Source: an uncultured Bacilli bacterium (GTDB taxonomy: Bacteria > Bacillota_I > Bacilli_A > RF39 > UBA660). Taken from it: 40,235 nucleotides of DNA. The position numbers and the translations under genes are program-made. The DNA lies in the NCBI GenBank assembly GCA_934091055.1, contig CAKOKN010000010.1, forward strand, positions 1 to 40,235, read 5' to 3'. Below the pieces are notes generated by a model. It ran no database searches. It was not told the DNA's origin and saw only the letters and a list, made by a program, of their open reading frames with translations. Positions 8,437 to 16,281 of this stretch are shown piece by piece; positions within the stretch are counted from its first letter, which is position 1; each line of letters opens with the position of its first letter.

Positions 8437-9279
8437 TATATTATTTATTCTATAAAAATTAATCGAAGGCCTATTAAATAACCTAAAGTTAATTCTAGAT
8501 TCCCCAATTCCACTAGATACATACAATGGAACCCCATTAACATCATAATAATTATCATAATACTTCTTACTACCATAAGGTAAAAAATAATTCTTAACAT
8601 AAGGAATATTAATCTGCCCATTATGAGAATGCCCCGCCAATATCAAATTCACACTATACTTGTCCGTAATAGTATCAGCATAATCAGGTTCGTGTACCAA
8701 AATAATCTTATAACCAATATCATCTTGACCATTAAAATACTCCATAGTCTTATCAATATCAGCTTTACCATAACTATAATTATCTACACCACCAACAAAT
8801 ATCTTTTCATTACCATCACCATAAATAATATCATATTCATTACGAAGAAGCTTAAAATCACTATTACCATAAATCTCGTCAAATAATTCAGCATCCTTAA
8901 CATAATCGTGATTACCAATAATAGCATATTTACCATATTTAGCACTAATACTAGAAAGAAGGTTAATAAGATCATTCTTATCAGTATCATCTATTTTAAA
9001 GTCCTTATCAATAAGATCACCAGTAAAGAAGACAATATCCGGATTAATTAAATTAATTTCATCAACAATCTTTTGAACCATCTCCTTATTAATTACCCTC
9101 TTATAATGAAGATCACTAAAATGCACAACTTTAAGTCCATCAAAACTGCTAGGCAAATAAGTAGTTTCTATTTTTATCTCTTTAGTAATAAGACCATCAG
9201 TACCAACATATCTACCATATATCAAAACTAACAAAATAAACAAAAGAAAAAAGAATAAAAACCTTATAAACTTTTTCAT
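8428..9279 (-). CDS. Membrane-anchored metallophosphoesterase (YkuE/YaeI-like)
   Basis: Protein of 283 residues. An N-terminal transmembrane helix (about residues 4-24) anchors a calcineurin-like phosphoesterase domain. The metal-binding motifs are in order: FSDLH (about 54), GDLID (about 90), GNHDY (about 122), VHEPDYAD (about 195) and AGHSHNGQI (about 217). Relatives act as phosphodiesterases or phosphatases on lipid or nucleotide substrates at the membrane; YaeI can cleave UDP-diacylglucosamine, but the substrate here cannot be read from sequence. It overlaps the preceding CPBP gene by 4 nt, so the two are translationally coupled. Confidence 0.9.
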   Translation of the reverse strand: MKKFIRFLFFFLLFILLVLIYGRYVGTDGLITKEIKIETTYLPSSFDGLKVVHFSDLHYKRVINKEMVQKIVDEINLINPDIVFFTGDLIDKDFKIDDTDKNDLINLLSSISAKYGKYAIIGNHDYVKDAELFDEIYGNSDFKLLRNEYDIIYGDGNEKIFVGGVDNYSYGKADIDKTMEYFNGQDDIGYKIILVHEPDYADTITDKYSVNLILAGHSHNGQINIPYVKNYFLPYGSKKYYDNYYDVNGVPLYVSSGIGESRINFRLFNRPSINFYRINNIES

Positions 9280-9962
9280 ATAACTCCTCCCATTACCAAA
9301 TATAAAAATATAGCAATAGAATTATGAAGAGAATGCACTATAATAGTAGAAAAAATATTATTCGTCTTATAATAAAGTAGAGCAAAACACACACCCAAAG
9401 AACCATAAGGTATCAAATATATTAAATCACTAACACTATCAATATATCCAATAATATGTAATAACCCAAATAAAAGTCCACTAGCTAACACATAACACCA
9501 TTTATTATTAATAACATCCCTAATACTTTTCCTAAAAGTAAGCTCCTCCACAAAAGGAGCATATACACTAACATCAAATATCATAAGAAGAGGAAAAACA
9601 TTAATATAACTCCTAACAGCCTCTTCATTACCAGCAATCGTCTTTTTAAAAACAAAAGAAATAACTAAGTTACTAACAATCATAATAGCATATCCAATAA
9701 GCCAATACTTTAAAGAAGTCTCAAAATTCTTTCCAAAATTCTTAAAATACTCCTTAGCATCCCTTATTAAAGTCTTATAAAATATAACAAAATAAATACC
9801 AAGCAATAAAACATTAGAAAGCGTATAATAAACCACATATCTTTTATCCGATATAGTACTTGTATCTATTCCAAATATAGTATAGATAACGGACGAAAAA
9901 CAAATAACCATCATAACCAAAGCAAACGATTTAACCCCTAGCAAAATTTTATTATTTTTCAT
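9276..9962 (-). CDS. CPBP-family intramembrane metalloprotease
   Basis: Protein of 228 residues with six to eight hydrophobic helices. The CPBP (CAAX protease/Abi) motifs are present: EELTFRKSI (E-E-x-x-x-R), FGLLHI with its histidine, and a final HSLHNS. These residues form the glutamate-histidine active site inside the membrane. Members cleave prenylated or signal-like peptides, or act in bacteriocin immunity; nothing here points to one role. It is the first gene of a two-gene unit with the phosphoesterase. GGATGTGATG precedes the ATG, a weak ribosome binding site. Confidence 0.88.
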   Translation of the reverse strand: MKNNKILLGVKSFALVMMVICFSSVIYTIFGIDTSTISDKRYVVYYTLSNVLLLGIYFVIFYKTLIRDAKEYFKNFGKNFETSLKYWLIGYAIMIVSNLVISFVFKKTIAGNEEAVRSYINVFPLLMIFDVSVYAPFVEELTFRKSIRDVINNKWCYVLASGLLFGLLHIIGYIDSVSDLIYLIPYGSLGVCFALLYYKTNNIFSTIIVHSLHNSIAIFLYLVMGGVI

Positions 9963-9980
9963 ATCATCACATCCAATAAT

Positions 9981-10009
9981 ATTATATCAATAAATTTAAA
10001 AATAATCTA
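9981..10009 (-). promoter_or_regulatory. Probable promoter of the CPBP-phosphoesterase unit
   Basis: Minus-strand TATAAT (9981-9986), with only a weak TAGATT (10004-10009) 17 nt upstream. Confidence 0.4.
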
Positions 10010-10019
10010 TAGTAAGTAA

Positions 10020-10048
10020 TTGAAAACATAATTTAATTGTGATAAAAT
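10020..10048 (+). promoter_or_regulatory. Promoter of the dCMP deaminase gene
   Basis: TTGAAA (10020-10025), 17-nt spacer, TAAAAT (10043-10048). Confidence 0.7.
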
Positions 10049-10081
10049 ATAAATAACAAAAACTAGAAGTGGAGGAAGACA

Positions 10082-10561
10082 ATGAAAGAAATAAATAAAC
10101 AAAGAAAAGAATATTTAACTTGGGACGAATTCTTTATGGGTGTAGCACAATTAGCTGCTAGAAGAAGCAAAGACCCAAATACACAAGTAGGAGCTTGCAT
10201 AGTAAGTAGAGATAATAGAATATTATCAGTAGGTTACAACGGAACCCCAAACGGCTATGACGATTGCTGTTTCCCTTGGGATAGAGAAGGTGACGAATTA
10301 GAAACAAAATATCTATATGTCGTACACGCTGAAAGAAACGCCATCCTAAACTACCGTGGCAGCAACAAAGATTTAGAAGGAGCAAAACTATACGTCGATT
10401 TATTTCCTTGCAACGAATGCGCCAAAGAAATAATTCAAGTTGGTATAAAAGAAGTATACTATCTAGACGACAAGTATGCCGATCAAAATAGTTTTATCGC
10501 CTCAAAAAGAATGTTCGACGCTTGCAACATAAAATATAAATGTCTAAAAAAAACAAAATAA
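10082..10561 (+). CDS. dCMP deaminase (ComEB type)
   Basis: Protein of 159 residues. Zinc site and catalytic glutamate are in VVHAERNAI (about residues 78-86), and the two cysteine ligands in PCNEC (about 108). GYNGTPNGYDDC matches the dCMP-deaminase substrate loop and separates it from tRNA adenosine and riboflavin deaminases. It supplies dUMP for thymidylate synthesis. In Bacillus the homologue comEB sits in the competence operon, but here it stands alone with its own promoter and terminator, so no competence link is suggested. GGAGG is 7 nt before the ATG. Confidence 0.93.
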   Translation: MKEINKQRKEYLTWDEFFMGVAQLAARRSKDPNTQVGACIVSRDNRILSVGYNGTPNGYDDCCFPWDREGDELETKYLYVVHAERNAILNYRGSNKDLEGAKLYVDLFPCNECAKEIIQVGIKEVYYLDDKYADQNSFIASKRMFDACNIKYKCLKKTK

Positions 10562-10569
10562 AATTAACT

Positions 10570-10597
10570 AAAGATGCATAATTCGACATCTTTTTTC
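10570..10597 (+). terminator. Terminator after the dCMP deaminase gene
   Basis: AAAGATG (10570-10576) pairs with CATCTTT (10587-10593), followed by T6. Confidence 0.75.
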
Positions 10598-10631
10598 TTT
10601 TATCTTACATATAATTAAATCGAGGTGAAAG

Positions 10632-11582
10632 ATGAAAAAAGCATATTTAGGAGTAGATATAGGAAGTATATCTACTAAAGGAGTAGTAATAGATGAAGAT
10701 AACAATATAATAGCAAGCTGCTATTTATACACTGAAGGGAACCCAATAGTAGCCACCAAAAAAGTAATCAAAAGTCTAAAAGACCAATTAGATCTAAATA
10801 CCTATAGAGTGGTGGGAGTGGGAACAACCGGCTCTGCAAGAAGATTAATCGGAACTATATTAGGAGCTAATACCATCAAAAACGAAATAACTGCTCACGC
10901 TATAGGAACAACAAGTATTTATAAAGATGTCCACACCATATTTGAAATAGGAGGGCAGGATTCAAAAATAATCATAATCGACAATGGAATAGTAACTGAC
11001 TATGCAATGAATACATTATGTGCCGCCGGAACAGGCTCTTTTCTATCATCACAAGCTAAAAGATTAGGCATTCCCATTGAAGACTTCGGTAAAATAGCCC
11101 TAACAAGCACTAACCCCACCAAAATAGCCGCTCGCTGCACCGTCTTCGCAGAATCAGATTTAGTTCACAAATCACAAATAGGCCACAAAAAAGAAGATAT
11201 AATCGCCGGACTCTGCTATGCAATAGTAAATAACTACTTAAATAATGTTGGTAAAGGGAAAAATATTAAACCACCAATAGTCTTTCAGGGCGGAGTATCA
11301 AAAAATATAGGCGTAGTAAAAGCCTTCGAAAAAGTAACCGGTTACAAAATCTATGTCGATAAAAACTCCCACTTAATGGGAGCCCTTGGTGTAGCCATCC
11401 TCTCAAAAAAACAACAAGAAGTAGACTTCTCATTCAATATTGAAAACATAATATTTGAAACAAAAGGAATAGAATGCCAAGGCTGTTCTAACAATTGTGA
11501 GATAATTAAAGTAATGAAAGACAGTAAAATAATAGATTCCTGGGGAAATCGTTGTCCTAAAGGAGAGTTAGTTCACAAATAA
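10632..11582 (+). CDS. Short acyl-CoA dehydratase activase-like ATPase (BadF/BcrA family)
   Basis: Protein of 316 residues. The ASKHA ATPase fold begins with GVDIGSISTKGVV, followed by GVGTTGSARRL, FEIGGQDSK and CAAGTGSFL, which contains the cysteine that ligates the bridging 4Fe-4S cluster in HgdC-type activators. A conserved GGVSKN and MGALGVAIL follow. The last 45 residues hold a second cysteine group, C-x2-C-x3-C in ECQGCSNNCEI and GNRC. In the long activases a similar group leads into further domains; here the gene stops just after it. No dehydratase or 2-hydroxyacyl-CoA gene is nearby, so the partner is unknown. GAGGTG precedes the ATG. Confidence 0.82.
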   Translation: MKKAYLGVDIGSISTKGVVIDEDNNIIASCYLYTEGNPIVATKKVIKSLKDQLDLNTYRVVGVGTTGSARRLIGTILGANTIKNEITAHAIGTTSIYKDVHTIFEIGGQDSKIIIIDNGIVTDYAMNTLCAAGTGSFLSSQAKRLGIPIEDFGKIALTSTNPTKIAARCTVFAESDLVHKSQIGHKKEDIIAGLCYAIVNNYLNNVGKGKNIKPPIVFQGGVSKNIGVVKAFEKVTGYKIYVDKNSHLMGALGVAILSKKQQEVDFSFNIENIIFETKGIECQGCSNNCEIIKVMKDSKIIDSWGNRCPKGELVHK

Positions 11583-11618
11583 TAATAAATATCATACTAT
11601 ATATAGGGAGGAATAAAA

Positions 11619-12056
11619 ATGTATGATATTTATCAAGTTCAAGTCGGAGACACTCTAGACTCCATTGCTAAAAAATTTAATACAACAACCGACTTATTAA
11701 GAAAATTAAATTCTAATAGTAGTTTTGGAGTAGGAACAAATATTATAGTACCAAAAGTAAATGAATATTTTGATATATATACTATTCAAAAAGGAGATTC
11801 TCTATATCAAATAGCCAAAGAATACAATACAGATTATAATTTATTAGCTCTATTAAACGGTCTAAACATTAATGACTATATCTATCCCAACACTAAGATA
11901 TTAGTACCAAAAAAAGATGTAAAATATTACATAACAAAAGATAATGATACATTATTATCAGTAAATAAATTATTAAATGCCAATATAAATAATCTTCTGA
12001 GACAAAATGACAATATATATCTAAAAGAAGGCCAATTAATCATTTATAAAGATTAA
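11619..12056 (+). CDS. Three-LysM-domain protein
   Basis: Protein of 145 residues made of LysM repeats: residues 3-47 (YQVQVGDTLDSIAKKF), 51-96 (YTIQKGDSLYQIAKEY) and a weaker third at about 98-143 (YYITKDNDTLLSVNK). LysM binds N-acetylglucosamine glycans such as peptidoglycan. There is no signal peptide, transmembrane helix or catalytic domain. In spore formers, LysM proteins without a signal sequence, such as SafA, can work in the mother cell at the spore cortex-coat interface; that is one possible role here, by inference only. GGGAGG is well placed before the ATG. Confidence 0.88.
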   Translation: MYDIYQVQVGDTLDSIAKKFNTTTDLLRKLNSNSSFGVGTNIIVPKVNEYFDIYTIQKGDSLYQIAKEYNTDYNLLALLNGLNINDYIYPNTKILVPKKDVKYYITKDNDTLLSVNKLLNANINNLLRQNDNIYLKEGQLIIYKD

Positions 12057-12061
12057 ACACT

Positions 12062-12089
12062 AACTATAAGAAAACTTATAGTTTTTTTC
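12062..12089 (+). terminator. Terminator after the LysM gene
   Basis: AACTATAAG (12062-12070), AAAA loop, CTTATAGTT (12075-12083), then a T run. Confidence 0.85.
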
Positions 12090-12181
12090 TTATTCCACAC
12101 CTAAATTATTTTCTTAATAAAAGTACATCGCACACTGTTTCAAAAAAGTATATCAAAAACACAAAAATTATACAAAATACA

Positions 12182-12238
12182 TTGACAATATTTTAAGCAT
12201 ATGATATACATATATGTAAGGTTATAAGGTTACATATA
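12182..12238 (+). promoter_or_regulatory. Strong promoter with operator-like inverted repeat
   Basis: TTGACA (12182-12187), 17-nt spacer, TATACA (12205-12210). Directly downstream is an inverted repeat, TATATGTAA (12211-12219) and TTACATATA (12230-12238), with a 10-nt centre; inside it lies the direct repeat AAGGTTAT/AAGGTTAC (12218-12233). A repressor bound here would cover the transcription start. No protein gene follows for over 250 nt, so the likely product is the RNA at 12293-12460 or a longer form of it. Confidence 0.6.
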
Positions 12239-12292
12239 CGTATACAATTTTAGATTATATTCTTAAAAAGAAAAACTATACTATAATATAAA

Positions 12293-12460
12293 AAAAGAAC
12301 AAGATTTCTTAATAGCTAAATAATAAGTACGGTAGCTACTATCGGATTTTAAGTCTGCGGAGAAGCCTGAACACAGGGTCTATGAAACAGAAATCACATC
12401 ACTGTGAAGTGATGTAAAGCAAATTTATTTGCTTCTTGTTCCTTGCTAATTATTAGTTTT
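12293..12460 (+). ncRNA. Candidate structured non-coding RNA, class not identified
   Basis: No reading frame spans this region, but it folds well by eye. The ends pair (GAACAAGA 12297-12304 with TCTTGTTC 12434-12441). Inside are CGGTAG/CTATCG (12330-12344), CCTG/CAGG (12366-12377), an 8-bp stem ACATCACT/AGTGATGT with a GTGA (GNRA) tetraloop (12396-12415), and AAGCAAA/TTTGCTT (12417-12434), whose last base competes with the closing stem. TATAAT at 12282-12287 is correctly placed for a start near 12294, and CTAAT/ATTAG followed by T5 at 12446-12460 could end it. The stretch GGAGAAGCCT recalls part of 6S RNA, and the size suits 6S, but I cannot confirm any class. The downstream gene has its own promoter, which argues against a riboswitch. 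Confidence 0.55.
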
Positions 12461-12471
12461 TATTGTATAAT
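12443..12471 (+). promoter_or_regulatory. Promoter of the membrane protein gene at 12498
   Basis: TTGCTA (12443-12448), 17-nt spacer, TATAAT (12466-12471). The -35 element overlaps the presumed end of the preceding RNA. Confidence 0.65.
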
Positions 12472-12497
12472 AAAACCATAGTAGGGAGCGTGATTGT

Positions 12498-13580
12498 ATG
12501 ATACTAAGACGTCCATATGCTTTTTTAATAAAGCACTTTAAATTTATTCACATAGTACTATTTGCTCTTCTTCTTTATGTTATAACAAGAGCAAACAATA
12601 TGTTAACCTTTTTTAAAAATTACATATCTGCAAATAGTAACATTGAAGTAATATCTTCTAATTACTTTAGCTATAATATTATAATATCAATACTATTTAT
12701 AATTATCTTCTCATTAATAGTTTATCTACTTATGAGATATAAGAAAAAGCCAAGAACATTATATATTTTAATAATAATAGTAAGTTTATTATCATTAGTA
12801 TCATTTATCTATTTATATAGACAAATAAGAGTACTAGAAGTCAGTAGCATATCTGCTAGAGAAATAAGATTACTAAGAGATATAAGTAGATTTAATTTCT
12901 GGGGTCTATTAGTAATTACTATTCCTGTAGCCATAAGAGCCTTAGGCTTTGATATTAAAAAATTTAATTTTAGTAAAGATATCGCAGATTTAAAATTAGA
13001 AAAAGAAGATAACGAAGAAGTAGAAGTAAACGTTGAATTAAACTCTGAATCAATAAAAAGAAGCGGAAGAAAACTAAAAAGAGAATTAAAGTATTACTAT
13101 GTAGAAAATAAATTCTTTATTAATATTATACTTGGTGTAGTATTATTAATCCTTGTTCTTATTTACCCATTTAATAGATATGTAATAAATAGAAATCTAA
13201 ATGAAAATGAAATATTAAAAACAGACTACTTTAACATAAAAATAAAAAACTCTTATATATCAGAAAGAAAAAGTGTAAGCAAGAATAATAGTTATTTAAT
13301 ATTAAAAGTAGATTTAAAAGCAAATATTAATAATTATATTTTAAGTTTAGATAATTTAGTATTAGAAGGTAAGAATAATACCTATATACCTAGTTTAAAA
13401 TACTATAACTATTTTAGAGATCTAGGAGTAGGCTACTATCAAGAAAAAATAGATACTACTAACTATAAAGAATATCTATTAATATACAATATAAATAATG
13501 AAGACAAAGATAACAAACTAACACTAAAATATTTAGAAAATAATAGAAGAATAAATCTAAAACCAGTTGTTATAGAATAA
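12498..13580 (+). CDS. Multi-pass membrane protein of unknown function
   Basis: Protein of 360 residues, not recognised. Hydrophobic helices are visible at about residues 13-30, 58-77, 88-107 and 135-150, followed by a charged cytoplasmic stretch (about 160-205, rich in Glu/Lys), then another helix at about 208-228. The last 130 residues form a soluble, mostly beta-type domain that would lie outside the membrane. No enzymatic motif is seen. It is the first gene of an envelope-related run (autolysin, anchored partner, EzrA), so a role in cell wall or surface assembly is possible. AGGGAG precedes the ATG. Confidence 0.6.
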   Translation: MILRRPYAFLIKHFKFIHIVLFALLLYVITRANNMLTFFKNYISANSNIEVISSNYFSYNIIISILFIIIFSLIVYLLMRYKKKPRTLYILIIIVSLLSLVSFIYLYRQIRVLEVSSISAREIRLLRDISRFNFWGLLVITIPVAIRALGFDIKKFNFSKDIADLKLEKEDNEEVEVNVELNSESIKRSGRKLKRELKYYYVENKFFINIILGVVLLILVLIYPFNRYVINRNLNENEILKTDYFNIKIKNSYISERKSVSKNNSYLILKVDLKANINNYILSLDNLVLEGKNNTYIPSLKYYNYFRDLGVGYYQEKIDTTNYKEYLLIYNINNEDKDNKLTLKYLENNRRINLKPVVIE

Positions 13581-13586
13581 AATAAA

Positions 13587-13617
13587 GGTTCTTGAATAAT
13601 AAGTTCAAGAATCTTTT
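13587..13617 (+). terminator. Terminator after the membrane protein gene
   Basis: TTCTTGAA (13589-13596) pairs with TTCAAGAA (13604-13611), followed by a short T-rich stretch. Confidence 0.65.
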
Positions 13618-13706
13618 ACTATTAATTAACACTATATTTTGTAAAATTACATTTATTAGTAGCAAAAAAAGTCGAATGATGTTATAATTATTATGAGGTA
13701 GAGTGT

Positions 13707-16271
13707 ATGAAAAAAATATTTATTTCATTAATATTATTTATATCATTTATAAGTACAGCTTATGCTGCCACAGGAACTGTATATTGCCCTGACAACAGAG
13801 ATCCAGTTAATTTAAGACCAAGTATCAATGCTGCAGCAACCCAAACCCTAGCTTGTGATAGCACAGTAGAAGTAATTAATACTAATGCCGGAACTAACTA
13901 CAGCAGTGGCTGTACTACACAATTTTATCAAGTAAAACAAGGGCTCAAATCAGGCTATGCTTGTGGTACCTACATAAAATTAAATTCTTCTAGTACAACT
14001 ACTGAAGGAAAAGTAAAATGTATCGAAGATACTTCTCCATTAGGAGTATACTCCAATACATCTAGAACAAAAGATAGTAAGATAAAAGATTTAAGCTGTG
14101 GCACTAAAGTAACAATACTAGAAAAAGATGCAGCGGATGATGGTAGAACGGGAAATGTATGTTCCACCAAGCTATATAAAATACAATACGAAAACACTAT
14201 AGGCTATGTGTGCGGAAGATATATCGAAGAATTATCGAGTAGTGGCGGAGGCAGTACATCTTCTCCTACAACAATAGGTAAGAGCACTTCAGGAGATAAC
14301 ATCTACAAAAAAGAAAACTACCAAACCAAACCAAATAGTGACGGAACAATAAATTGTTATGAAGATACCGGTGCATTATCATTAAGAAGCACTCCAGGTG
14401 GATCTTCAACTGGTAAAAGCTTAAGCTGTGGCGCCGAAGTAAACATTAACTCTGTCAAAGAGTCTAGTGGCATATGTCCTTATTATTACAATGTAACTGA
14501 TACCAAAGGTAATAGCGGTTATGTATGTGGCTACTATGTAAATACAACTAAATTATCTAGTACAGCAGAAGACTATTATAAATCACATAGTCTAGACGAC
14601 TACTATAGCACGCTAAGAAGTGCCGGCTTTCCAGACAGTTATTTACCATATTTAGCAGAGATGCACGCAAGACATCCAAATTGGAAATTTGTCGCAGAAC
14701 AAATACCACTTACATTTGATGAAGTGGTAAATGGAGAAAACGCCTATGGTCTTAATTTACTACAAGGAAGTGCCTTTGACAAAAACTACTATTCAATGGG
14801 AATAAATAGTTATGATATATTAAAAGACGAATTCTATCAATACTCAACAGAAGTTGGTTGGTATGATGCTTCATCAGAAGCAGTAGCATATTATCTAGAT
14901 CCACGAAATTACTTAAATGTTAAATATATATTTGCCTATGAACTATTACACTATAATGATGCACAAACAGAAAGCGCTGTATCAAGTATATTAACTAAAA
15001 AAAGTTTTTGGAACACAGTATATTCAGGCAAAGATAGTAACGTATCAAAAGATATAGTAACTGCTACTAAAGATATAGGAATAAGTTCCTTTCATATTGC
15101 AACGAGAGTCGAACAAGAAATAGCAGGTATATCAACTTCTGATCCTAGAGCAGGTGGAAGCTTTACATATAATGGAACAGAGTATTCTAATTATTACAAC
15201 TTCTTTAATATAGGTGTATGGGGTACAGATAAAATACTTCGCGGTATGAAATATGCTATAGATAATGGTTGGAATACACCATATAAAGGAATATATGGTG
15301 GCAGTAGATTTATCTATAATGATTATTACAAAGTAAATCAAGATACTCTATATTATGAAAAGTTTGATGTATCTACATCTGATGGTAACTATGATCATCA
15401 ATATATGCAAAATCTAGCAGTTGTAACTCAGGAGACCAACAAAGCCTATAAAGCTTATGTAAACAACATATCAAGTTATATAAATACAGCTCTAGAATTT
15501 ACCATACCAGTATATAAAGATATGTCAAATTACGCTGTAACATCTCCTAAAACAGGAAACCCTAATAATTACTTAAAAGATTTAAAAGTAAACAATAATA
15601 CCATAAGTGGTTTTAGTTATGATAAATACGATTACGAAATAACAGTTCCTTCATCCACTACAAAAGTAAACATAAGTGCAGTAACTGCATCAAACAGTGC
15701 AAGCACAATAGGAACAGGAGATATATCTATAAATTCTACTGAAAAGAAAACAATAATTGTCGTAACAGCAGAATCTGGTAGTACAAGAAACTATACAATA
15801 ACAATAAAAAGACCATCATCATCTACTGAAGATGTACCATCTATAAATACTATATTAAATAATTCAGGAATAAAATATAATAGTGATTACATATATGGTA
15901 TAGGAGAGAATACAAGTGTAAGTAGTTTAATAAATAATGTTGAAGCCTCAAGTGAATATGCTAACATTAATATTAAAGATAAACAAGGTAATTCAAAGAG
16001 AAATGGAACATTTGTTACTGGAGATAAAGTAACAATTGGCAATGGTAAAGAAGAAAAGACAATGAATATAGTTATTTATGGTGATATAAATGGTGATGGC
16101 AAGATAGATAGAGATGATTGTCTAGCAATATTAAGACAACTAAATGGTTACACAACATTACAATCAGCATATAAAACAGCCGCAGACGCTAATAAAGACG
16201 GTAAAATAGATAGAGATGATTGTCTAGCAATATTAAGACATTTAAATGGTTATACAAATTTGAATAAATAG
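13707..16271 (+). CDS. SH3b-glucosaminidase autolysin with cadherin-like and dockerin domains
   Basis: Secreted protein of 854 residues. Signal peptide 1-21 (ending STAYA). Three four-cysteine SH3b domains at about 22-93, 102-176 and 212-282. A beta-N-acetylglucosaminidase domain (LytD/Atl type) at about 308-590, with HPNWKFVAEQ, YYLDPRNYLN, ASRVEQEI-like ATRVEQEI and NFFNIGVW, which cleaves peptidoglycan glycan strands. A cadherin-like beta-sandwich at about 617-703, a linker module with GIGENTSVSSLI at about 710-785, and a type I dockerin at 792-852 made of two calcium-loop segments, DINGDGKIDRDDC and DANKDGKIDRDDC. A -10 TATAAT lies at 13683-13688. The next gene starts 10 nt downstream. 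The dockerin implies docking to a cohesin-like partner. Confidence 0.9.
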   Translation: MKKIFISLILFISFISTAYAATGTVYCPDNRDPVNLRPSINAAATQTLACDSTVEVINTNAGTNYSSGCTTQFYQVKQGLKSGYACGTYIKLNSSSTTTEGKVKCIEDTSPLGVYSNTSRTKDSKIKDLSCGTKVTILEKDAADDGRTGNVCSTKLYKIQYENTIGYVCGRYIEELSSSGGGSTSSPTTIGKSTSGDNIYKKENYQTKPNSDGTINCYEDTGALSLRSTPGGSSTGKSLSCGAEVNINSVKESSGICPYYYNVTDTKGNSGYVCGYYVNTTKLSSTAEDYYKSHSLDDYYSTLRSAGFPDSYLPYLAEMHARHPNWKFVAEQIPLTFDEVVNGENAYGLNLLQGSAFDKNYYSMGINSYDILKDEFYQYSTEVGWYDASSEAVAYYLDPRNYLNVKYIFAYELLHYNDAQTESAVSSILTKKSFWNTVYSGKDSNVSKDIVTATKDIGISSFHIATRVEQEIAGISTSDPRAGGSFTYNGTEYSNYYNFFNIGVWGTDKILRGMKYAIDNGWNTPYKGIYGGSRFIYNDYYKVNQDTLYYEKFDVSTSDGNYDHQYMQNLAVVTQETNKAYKAYVNNISSYINTALEFTIPVYKDMSNYAVTSPKTGNPNNYLKDLKVNNNTISGFSYDKYDYEITVPSSTTKVNISAVTASNSASTIGTGDISINSTEKKTIIVVTAESGSTRNYTITIKRPSSSTEDVPSINTILNNSGIKYNSDYIYGIGENTSVSSLINNVEASSEYANINIKDKQGNSKRNGTFVTGDKVTIGNGKEEKTMNIVIYGDINGDGKIDRDDCLAILRQLNGYTTLQSAYKTAADANKDGKIDRDDCLAILRHLNGYTNLNK
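16104..16138 (+). repeat. Direct repeat, copy 1 (dockerin segment)
   Basis: A 35-nt stretch repeated exactly at 16206-16240, 102 nt (34 codons) apart in the same frame. It encodes the calcium-loop and helix of the first dockerin half. Confidence 0.9.
16206..16240 (+). repeat. Direct repeat, copy 2 (dockerin segment)
   Basis: Identical over 35 nt to 16104-16138. The identity at nucleotide level, including third codon positions, points to recent duplication or gene conversion between the two dockerin halves. Confidence 0.9.
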
Positions 16272-16281
16272 GAGGAAAAAT

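Noticed and set aside
10582..10588. Exact Spo0A box TTCGACA
   Set aside because: It lies in the loop and 3' arm of a terminator hairpin, not in a promoter position.
13670..13676. Near Spo0A box AGTCGAA before the autolysin gene
   Set aside because: One mismatch at the first base and placement between -35 and -10 make it weak; not enough to claim control.
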